From Prunus persica (lineage: Eukaryota > Streptophyta > Magnoliopsida > Rosales > Rosaceae), in NCBI RefSeq assembly GCF_000346465.2, contig NC_034012.1, forward strand, positions 11,744,972-11,808,971: DNA of 64,000 nt. Reading direction: 5' to 3'. The notes under the pieces were generated by a model, which was not told the origin of the DNA, did no database searches, and saw only the letters and a program-made list of their open reading frames with translations. Shown here one piece after another: positions 56,104 through 64,000 of the stretch. A program made the translations under genes and the position numbers. Numbering within the stretch: the first letter of the stretch is position 1; each line of letters opens with the position of its first letter.

Positions 56104-57967
56104 ATGTCTGTCCAAGTTGGTTCAGCAGCTCAACCACAAAATGCTAAGCCAGATGAAATTGCTCGTAGGACAGCAAATTTTCACCCAAGCATTTGGGGAG
56201 ATCAGTTCATCAATTATGATGATTCACAAGACATGGTATGTAATGGATATCATGCATGCACATATCATAGATAACTTTTTATGACTCTTCTTCGACATGT
56301 TTTTACTCATTTAATTTGTTGCTGCAGATAACTCATGCTCATAAGCAAGGGCAGGTTGACGAACTAAGAGAAGTTGTGAGGAGGGAAGTATTCACAACTA
56401 GTGCAGGTGATCTTTCACATCAGCTCAAGCTAATCGATGCAATCCAGCGCCTTGGCGTGGCATACCATTTCGAAAGAGAAATAGAAGAAGCACTGGAATG
56501 CATGCATACTACACTTCATGACCATGACAGTGATGATGATGGTGATCTATACAATGTTGCTCTTTGTTTTCGACTACTCAGACAACATGGACATAATGTT
56601 TCATGTGGTACGTTTGTATAGAAATTAATTGATATACTTGGGCTACTATTATTCTAGTTCTTATCTTTTTGTCCATTTTTTGACCATCAAAACCAGATAT
56701 ATTCAACAAGTTCAAAGATGAAAATGGTAGCTTCAAAGAAAGCTTAATTGCTGATATGTCTGGCATGCTAAGCTTTTATGAAGCAACACATCTGAGGGTG
56801 CATGGAGAGAAGAGGCTCTCACTTTCACCACCACTCACCTTGAGTCCGCAACAACCCCTGTAAGCAGTCCATTGGCTGCACAAATAACTCAGGCCTTAGC
56901 GAGACCTCTGAGAAAAACTCTAGAGAGATTAGGTGCCAGGCGTTACATATCGATCTACCAAGACGAAGCTTCACATAATGAGTGCTTGTTGAAACTTGCA
57001 AAGTTAGATTTCAATCTTGTTCAGCCTTTACACAAAAAGGAGCTACAAGATATTACTAGGTAATATAATGAAGTCTCTCTTTTAATTATATCTGTGTGCA
57101 TGACATGAGGGATCTACTTTGCAAAGTTCAATTTGGGAGTAATATATTTACATAAATGTTTAGGTGGTGTCGAGCACTTGACCTTGAAAGGAAGCTGCCA
57201 TTTGCAAGAGATAGGATGGTGGAGTTGTACTTTTGGATAGTGGGAGTGTATTTTGAGCCTCAGTATTCTGTGGGGAGAAAAATTATGACGAAAGTGAGTG
57301 TCTTGCTAACGATATTGGATGATATCTACGATGCATTTGGCACATTTGAAGAACTAGTGATCTTTACTGAAGCAATTGACAGGTTATAATTTGAAATGAA
57401 CAATTAATTATTGCTGTTTTTGTTAGACAATATTCATTTAATTTGTCTCAAAACTCTCCTACTTTAATTATCTGTTTCAGGTGGGATCTCAATTGCAGTA
57501 ATGAACTCCCGGACTACATGAAAATATTTTACCAGGCACTCTTGAATCTTTTCAATGAAATTGAGGAGGAGATGGTCAAGGAAGGAAGATCATACCGAGT
57601 TCCTTATGCAATACAAGCTGTATATGTAAAACATTCTGGATATACGCACAACTTAATTTGCTTTATTTCAAAATAAAGTACACTTTCGATCTTGCGCAAT
57701 TGATCATTTTTCACTGGTATATATGCCTCAGATGAAAGATCAAGCTAGATCCTATTTCAATGAGGCCCGGTGGCTCCACGAAGGCCGAATTCCAAGCATG
57801 GAGGAGTATATGAGTGTTGCAACGGTTTCTATAAGTTACACCTTCCTTACAACCATCTCTTTACTTGGCATGGGAGATATTGTAACGAATGAGTCATTTG
57901 AGTGGTTGCTCAATGACCCCAAAATTGTCAGAGCTGCAAACACTATTTTCAGGCTCATGGATGACAT
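56104..57967 (+). pseudogene. Terpene synthase TPS-3, frameshifted and lacking exon 7
   Basis: Six of seven TPS exons are present: 56104-56235 (RR(x8)W at residues 21-31), 56328-56607, 56697-57059, 57164-57382 (RDR and DDIYD kept; the usual RWW reads RWC), 57481-57619 and 57732-57967. Exon 3 is 363 bp, 10 shorter than TPS-1 exon 3: near 56806 GGAGAGAAGAGG replaces a longer GGAGAAGATATACTAGAAGAGG, shifting the frame to a TAA at about 56862. The exon 6 donor is lost (ACCAACATGC where GT is expected), and the following DNA is transposon, so the NSE motif is incomplete and exon 7 is missing or beyond 64000. The remaining frame is otherwise clean, so loss was recent. N-terminus predicts a cytosolic enzyme. 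Confidence 0.92.
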
Positions 57968-58221
57968 TATTTCGACCAACATGCTAAAATATGAATATGG
58001 TTTGAATGTATTAGGTTAACTTTATTTTTCTCCATAAGGAGGTATATATAAGAGTTTATAAGGTGCTATACAAGGAATTAGATACAGTAAAAAATTAGGA
58101 AAGTATCTCCTAATTAAACAATAATTTATCAACTATATAAAAATAGGAAAGTAAATCCCTTAATTAATCAAGGAAGTAAATCTCCTTGATTAATTAGGAG
58201 ACTCACGTCAACACTCCTCCT
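57968..58221. other. Possible retroelement fragment replacing the TPS-3 intron 6
   Basis: GGTATATATAAGAGTTTAT, TATCTCCTAATTA and TCAACACTCCTCCTC resemble the LTR ends of plant Copia elements. Too short to classify. Confidence 0.3.
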
Positions 58222-58229
58222 CACTACTA

Positions 58230-58915
58230 CGATTTACTATTTGCGCGACGAATATTTTTTCGTCGCGTAAAAAGCACTATTGCGACGAAAAAAAATTCCG
58301 TCGGGCAAACAACAGAAAACTAGCGCGACAAACAGATTCGTCGCGCAAACCATCTATGCGCGACCTAAATTAATTTCGTCGTGCAAAGGTAGTGGACAAA
58401 AACCCAGTTTTTTTTTTGGCGCCAAAATCTTGCGCGACGACAAAAATCGTCGCGCATGACAATATTGCGCGACAATTCTAAGCGTTCGTCGCGTAAAGAT
58501 GGACAGAAAATTGGCTCCTTTTTTTGGCAGTAAAAAAATTTGCGCGACGAGAGTTTTCGTCTCAAAAGACAACTTAGCGCGACGAAAAAATGTACGTCGC
58601 GTAAGAAAACGAGCGATACTTATTTTTGGCGCCAAAATGAAGGGTGGATAAATTTTTTTTGCGCGACGGATTTATCTTCGTCGCGTAAAGTTTAATGCCG
58701 GTGCGTTCTTGCGCGATGAAATTAATAATTTGCGTGACGAAAAATATTATTTGCGCGACGAAAGTTTGTGCGACGAATCATATTGTTCGTCGCGCAAAAA
58801 AGCTGATGTCGACACGTAATTGCGCGACGGAAATGTTGTTTTGTGCGACGGAAAAGTGGGTTTTTGCGACGGCATTTTGCGCGACGAATTCAGTTGTTCG
58901 TCGCGCAAAGTCCTT
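58230..58915. repeat. Left subterminal repeat zone (TGCGCGACGAA)
   Basis: More than twenty copies of GCGCGACGAA or TTCGTCGCGC in both orientations within 690 bp. In En/Spm elements such motifs bind the regulatory protein TnpA or its analogue (family knowledge). Open frames through this region are artefacts of the repeat. Confidence 0.92.
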
Positions 58916-59395
58916 ATTCTTCAAATTAGTATCTGCCATTGCAGAGGCAGAATGCAAAAATTGCATTATGCCTCTCTCTCACTCCCCCTGCCGCTGCTCT
59001 GCTGTGAATTCAGTACGTTCATTAGGTATGTATTTTTTGTCGTTAGTTTAAATGTATTAATGTAAATTCATACTAACGCTATTAATTTTGTTCTCGTTAG
59101 GGATATTTGTGATTAGTGATTGGTGGAGAACGATTGAGAAGGTATGTTATTGTAAAAGTTTGTTTGTTATGTTTGTAATTTTTTTGTGAAGTTATATGTA
59201 TAATGTTGTGAAATTGTGCGTGACGTAGCACAATGTGTTGTGATGTACGAAGTTAATTGAAATTAACTTCGTACTTTTATTTTTATGTTTAGTAACACGT
59301 AATTTCCCTTTCGAGATTAGTTGGATTTCGTGCATAGATGCGTAAGGCATGACTGCGGTCCAATTAATTCTTGAATTGTCCCATTATTTGGACAG

Positions 59396-59614
59396 TTTGG
59401 TAATGCATAGTGTTGTCACATAATCTTCGGCTACAAGATTAGGTTTCGATTGTGGAGATTTCGGTGTCATCTCGGTACGTTCTTCGGGTGGTACGTAGGT
59501 ATTTATACCTATGCCCACTTCAAGAACTATGTCGAGATGCTGCCGAAATTAATCCACGTCGAAATCTAATCTCATGTAGCCGTAGGTTACGTGACAGGAC
59601 TATGCATTCCCAAA
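59396..59614. repeat. Large imperfect palindrome upstream of the TNP2 gene
   Basis: Left arm TTTGGTAATGCATAG, CTTCGGCTACAAGATTAG, GATTTCGGTGTCATCTCG mirrors right arm CGAGATGCTGCCGAAAT, CTAATCTCATGTAGCCG, CTATGCATTCCCAAA, with the centre at AGGTATTTATACCT (about 59504). The arms are about 100 bp each. It lies in the presumed leader of the transposase transcript, about 90 bp before the start codon. Confidence 0.9.
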
Positions 59615-59706
59615 TGGGATAGGGCCCTTACCGGAGGCATAAGGTGACATTATAACTTTGTATGAAGTTGTTGTGATTGTTGTGTCATGATTGTGGTTTC
59701 AGGAAT

Positions 59707-62700
59707 TATGAGCAGAAGGTTGATACAGAACCCGAATAGATGCGCAGACGAATACTTGGATGGAATCGAGGATTTTATTGAGTTTGCACGTAGACACAAC
59801 CCGGGTGCAACTAGAATTTGTTGTCATTGTAGGAGGTGTAACAACACGTTGTGGGAGACAATTGAAAATGTTGGATTTCATTTAGTAAGGAATGGAATGA
59901 TTGAAACATATAGCATTTGGAACCTTCACGGCGAACAAGTAGACCATGCTTCGTCTTCAAATGCCCCAAGAGTGGACAATGTTGAACCTATTGTGGATCC
60001 TAATGATCAAGTCATGGGTATTATACAGGATGCTTTTCCATTCGCATCGACCAACATCAATCAGGAAGGGGAAGATGACGTGCCTACACCAATAAACAGT
60101 GCGGAGTTTGAACAGTATGAAAAACTGTTAAAAAATGCCAACCAAGAGTTATACCCGGGGTGCGAGAGCTTTTCCGTTCTCACTGCCATTGTGGAGCTAA
60201 TGCACGGAAAAATAAAGTATCGTATGTCGAACTTGTGTTTCGATTACTTTTTGGGGGTTTTCAAGAGAATGCTTCCGACGGACAATTGTTTGCCGAAAGA
60301 CCATAAACATGCACAGAAGGTGTTGCATGGTCTTGGATTGGGTTATGAAAAAATCCACGCTTGCAAAAACAATTGCATGTTATTCTACAAAGAGCATGAA
60401 ACGTTGGATACATGCCCGATATGCAATGAGTCGAGGTTCAAAATGACATCCCAAAATAGAACGACTAAGATACCACAAAAAGTCATGCGTTATCTGCCCC
60501 TTAAACCTAGGTTGCAGCGATTGTATATGTCGACGCATACTGCCACAGACATGAGATGGCATAAGGAAAAACGGGTAGACGATGATGTGATGCGGCATCC
60601 TGCAGATGGGGAGGCATGGAAGAGTTCGATCGAACGTTCCCCGAGTTTGCTGCTGATCCCCGAAATGTTAGATTGGGACTTGCCACTGACGGATTCAATC
60701 CGTATGGGGTTCTAAACCAACACCACAGCACTTGGCCGATTTTCGCATTCCCATATAATTTGCCGCCTTGGAAATGCATGAAAAAAGAATACATGATGAT
60801 GACTGTTTTGATAACTGAGGATCCTGGCAGGTCAATTGATGTGTACTTAAGGCCTCTGGTTGATGAGCTGAAGGATTTATGGACAAACGGTGTTCGCACG
60901 TACGATAAATCAACTGGGAGGATGTTCACTTTGCGAGCAGCAGTTATGTGGACTGTGAATGATTTTCCAGCATATGCAATGGTTTCTGGGTGGAGCACAA
61001 AGGGTTATATGGCATGTCCTGTATGCAAGGAAGATGTAACTTCTGGTTGGCATGCGGGAAAAGTTTGTTACCTTGGTCATCGGAGATGGTTGCCATGGGA
61101 CCACGAGTGGCGAGAAAAAGATAAAGAGTTCGACGGGAACACAGAGCGTCGCCTCAGACCTAGAGAATGATCTGGTGATGAGATCTTGGAACAGCTGAAC
61201 TGTTTGGATTTTGCTCCGTTCGGGAAAACAGTTAGTCGAACCAGACCTTCTACACATTTGAACTGGACGCACAAGCCTATGTTTTTTGAGCTCCCATATT
61301 GGTCAAAACTGAAATTGAGGCACAATCTAGATGTGATGCATGTTGAGAAAAATGTATTCGACACATTGGTGGGCACGATTCTAGATATCGAGGGGAAGAC
61401 GAAGGACACGATCAAAGCTCGTCTTGATTTGGAAAGATTGGGCATACGAAGGGGTTTATGGATGAATAGGGACAGTGATAAAGCTAGAAGGGATCTTGCA
61501 TTCTTTTCTGTGAAACCGAATGACAAAAAAGAGTTTCTAAAGTTTGTATCGTCTGTCAAATTTCCCGATGGGTATGCTTCTAATATCGCACGTTGCGTGA
61601 ATGTCGATGGGGGTAAATTTACTGGACTTAAGAGCCATGACTGCCATGTGTTTATGCAACGCCTACTTCCTGTGGGTATTCGACACCTACTGCCGGAAGA
61701 TGTAGTGAAGCCAATCATGTTGTTATCCAGATTTTTTTCCTAACTGACGGCAAAAACATTACGAAGGACAGACATGTTTCAGTTGCGCCATGACATTGTC
61801 CAAGTCCTATGCAAGTTTGAGATGATATTTCCTCCAGCTTTCTTTACAAGTATGATGCACGTGATGGTTCACTTGCCAGAAGAGGCATTGCATGTTGGTC
61901 CTGTCAACTATCACTGGATGTATCCAATAGAAAGGTATATTATCTTTATCATTTGTGTATGCATCATTATCGACACTTTGCTAATTTGTATCATATCGTT
62001 TTATTTTGGCAGGCTTCTCGGAGAGCTGAAAAAAAGTGTACGCAACAGGGCAAAGCCCGAAGGATCAATTATAGAGGCTTGGGTTCAATATGAGTCGCTT
62101 ACTTTCTGTGGAATGTATTTAAAAGATGTGGAGACGGTTTTCAATCGTCCTCAACGCAATAATGACGGAGGTATGAGAAATGAAAAACTTTCTGTTTTTG
62201 CCCAAAGCGCACGACCATTTGGAGATCCTGGACGAGGAGAGTCGTTTTCTAGAAATGACATGGAGGTAGCGCATTGGTTCGTACTGAACAATTGTGATGA
62301 GATAATGGCCTACTTAGATGAGCATGAACAGATGATGAAGCGAGAACATCCATCACATTTGGTTGCCCGGAAACACCGTGAATTATTTCCACAATGGTTT
62401 TTGGATTCTGTAAGTTATAAGTGTTTTGTAATTGACAAATATAAATTGTAGTATTTAATTTTGTCAGACTAACATGTCAATGGTTTTGTATACTATTAGG
62501 TGAATAAATTGAAATCATCGAATTCCCTCACTTACAGTGATGAGTTATATAACTTGGCGTTCGGCCCAATTCGCGCTGAATTGTTCTCGGGTTATAATGT
62601 TAACGGCGTCAAATTTTTGGGGGCCGCACGAGATGACAAGTTGTGTACGCAAAACAGCGGTGTCCATGTCCCAGGTGCAGGCGAAAGTACGGACATTGAT

Positions 62701-63297
62701 TTCTATGGCAAACTGACAACTGTCGTGCAATTGCTTTACAAAGATCGATACCAAGTCATCATGTTTAAGTGTTGATGGTTCGATACCAACCCAAATAGGG
62801 CGGGAAGTGTTAAAATCGACCATGGAGTACTGTCTGTGAACATTAACAGAACTTGGTATGATGACGACCCGTACATTTTGGCAAACATGGCATCCCAAAT
62901 TGTGTATCTAGATGACCCTAAAGCCGGGAGCGGGTGGAAAGTTGTGCAGAAGATGGATCATAGGAACGTGTATGATATACCAGAACTAGACCCAAGTGAC
63001 AACGACGTCGACAATGTGGCTAACCAACGTTTAGAATCTTCAATGGAAAATGATGCGGAAACACTTCGAGATACAAATGTTATACAAGAACCGTTTCAAA
63101 TAGAAGGAGTGTCTTCAGTCGAAATACCGATTCAGTCAATTACAATTGACCTCGGTGATCTTCCGCGATACAATGTTGCAGTGGGCCCTAGCAACCCCGA
63201 TGATGCAGTTATAGAGGAGGAGGAGGAAGAAGATTGGGAGACCGAGAGTGATGATAGCGACGATAACGAAAGTTATTATAGTTCAGATGATGAATAA
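59707..63297 (+). pseudogene. TNP2-type CACTA transposase, disrupted
   Basis: Starts MSRRLIQNPNRCADEYLDGI with the transposase-associated N-terminal domain (CCHCRRCNN), then the TNP2 domain (CPICNESRFK, MRYLPLKPRLQRLY, LGLATDGFNPYG, CPVCKED), a DUF4218 part (LPEEALHVGPVNYHWMYPIE, two introns: about 61936-62010 and 62410-62499), a DUF4216 part (VKFLGAARDDKL, TWYDDDPYILA) and an acidic tail (EEEEEEDWETESDDSDDN). A one-base deletion near 60621 shifts the frame; stops occur in the new frame at 61168 (TGA), 61741 (TAA) and 62773 (TGA). Domain order and length are complete. It would have catalysed excision and insertion of CACTA elements. Confidence 0.93.
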
Positions 63298-63804
63298 TGA
63301 ATTTATTTGTAAATTTATTATGTTAGTGTATTCATTTTGTGTAATACAAATCTTTGAATATATGTAGTTGTTATATCTAATCCTTATATATGTCAACAAA
63401 TGTAACATTGTTAAATAAATCTAGTTATAAAACCCTTTTAATAATAATTTGAAAAATTTTATTGACATAACATTTGACGTAATGAGGTTTATGGCCAATT
63501 CTAAATTTGATTGAGTTTTCATGAGTTTATGAAAGTTTTTTCCTTCACTTTATAAAACAAAAAGGACATTGTTAAAACATTGTTAAAATTTATTAAAGTT
63601 TTCATGAGTTTATTACAGTTTATTCCTTCGCGTGAGACATTGTTAAAACATACAACAAAATCAAAAATGAAAAAATATTTAGTTAAACAAGATCGGTAAA
63701 ACAAATAATATAACCCTCTTTATACAAAGTTAAAAAATGATGAACACAAAACCTTTCCAAAAAATACAAAGCATACACAATTTGAACTAAATGAGGAAAT
63801 GGCG
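63298..63804. other. 3' flank of the transposase within the CACTA element
   Basis: AT-rich with a direct repeat of GTTTTCATGAGTTTAT (about 63515 and 63598). No gene. Confidence 0.6.
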
Positions 63805-63935
63805 CCAAATCCTTGCGCGACGAATCAACCTCGTCGCGCATAGTTTGCGCGACGCATACATATTCGTCGCGTCAAGTTTGCGCGACGAATAGTCCTCGTC
63901 GCGCATAGTTTGCGCGACGCATATATATTCGTCGC
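63805..63935. repeat. Right subterminal repeat zone, cut by the gap
   Basis: Alternating TTGCGCGACGAAT and TCGTCGCGCATAG motifs with a 60-bp higher-order repeat (GCGCGACGCATA...ATTCGTCGC twice). Same motif as at 58230-58915. Confidence 0.9.
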
Positions 63936-64000
63936 NNNNNNNNNNNNNNNNNNNNNNNNNNNNNNNNNNNNNNNNNNNNNNNNNNNNNNNNNNNNNNNNN
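63936..64000. other. Assembly gap (65 N at window end)
   Basis: Unresolved bases hide the right end of the CACTA element. Confidence 1.

Larger units (their letters stand above)
58222..64000 (+). mobile_element. Autonomous-type CACTA (En/Spm) transposon, right end in the gap
   Basis: Begins CACTACTACGATTTACTA at 58222, followed by a subterminal zone dense in TGCGCGACGAA. A TNP2-type transposase reads rightwards, and a second subterminal zone with the same motif starts at 63805 and runs into the N gap at 63936. The family differs from the element at 7649-15863, whose motif is GGCGACGAAA. The right terminus and target duplication cannot be seen. Confidence 0.88.

Noticed and set aside
58354..59065. 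Overlapping frames rich in CAT, ARR or RDE repeats near the CACTA left end
   Set aside because: Created by the GCGCGACGAA subterminal repeats.
1..64000. tRNA, rRNA or organelle-derived sequence
   Set aside because: No cloverleaf-like box A/box B pair, rRNA core or plastid gene was recognised when reading both strands; a scan with a dedicated tRNA finder would be decisive.

Overview
This is nuclear DNA from a flowering plant, almost certainly a eudicot. It is AT-rich, its genes contain introns, and it is packed with class I and class II transposons. The style of the terpene synthases and the GCGACGAA-rich CACTA elements would suit a rosaceous tree; that placement is a judgement from memory, not a search. 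Two runs of N (42011-42323 and 63936-64000) are assembly gaps.

The host-gene content is a decaying tandem cluster of terpene synthases (TPS, subfamily a type), all on the + strand. TPS-1 (4120-7037) and TPS-2 (24412-26800) each splice from seven exons into an uninterrupted protein with RxR, DDIYD and NSE/DTE motifs. TPS-1 has an extra N-terminal stretch resembling a plastid transit peptide, while TPS-2 starts almost directly at the RR(x8)W motif and should be cytosolic. TPS-3 (56104-57967) is a pseudogene with a 10-bp deletion in exon 3 and no exon 7 in view. A lone frameshifted exon 7 (31047-31333) and a promoter plus partial exon 1 (22905-23350) are remains of further copies. Several upstream blocks occur two to four times, so the cluster grew by duplication of gene plus flank and was then broken up by transposons.

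The space between is mobile DNA, much of it nested with readable target-site duplications. A CACTA element at 7649-15863 (TSD TTT) carries a fragment of a plastid phosphate-translocator gene and hosts a solo LTR (8103-10487, TSD CCCAC). A second solo LTR of that family lies at 52320-54770 (TSD TTTTT). A rearranged Copia remnant occupies 27415-31046. A second CACTA element starts at 58222 and runs off the window; its TNP2 transposase is broken by a frameshift and three stops.

The most striking object is a 17.4-kb Mutator-like element (MULE) at 32594-49974, with equal 112-bp terminal inverted repeats and a perfect 9-bp duplication TAAAAAATT. From left to right it holds: a broken MuDR-type transposase (+); a near full-length, intron-free XRCC3-like recombinase copy (-); two related unknown reading frames in divergent orientation either side of a 1.1-kb TTTTCCAA-type array; an N gap; a DUF1664-family gene fragment with its introns (-); and a DUF1985 / C48 (Ulp1-like) peptidase gene (-) reading in from the right end. 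It is both a MuDR-like convergent element and a collector of host genes. Every captured gene I recognise carries a lesion; the unknown frame at 39849-40448 does not.
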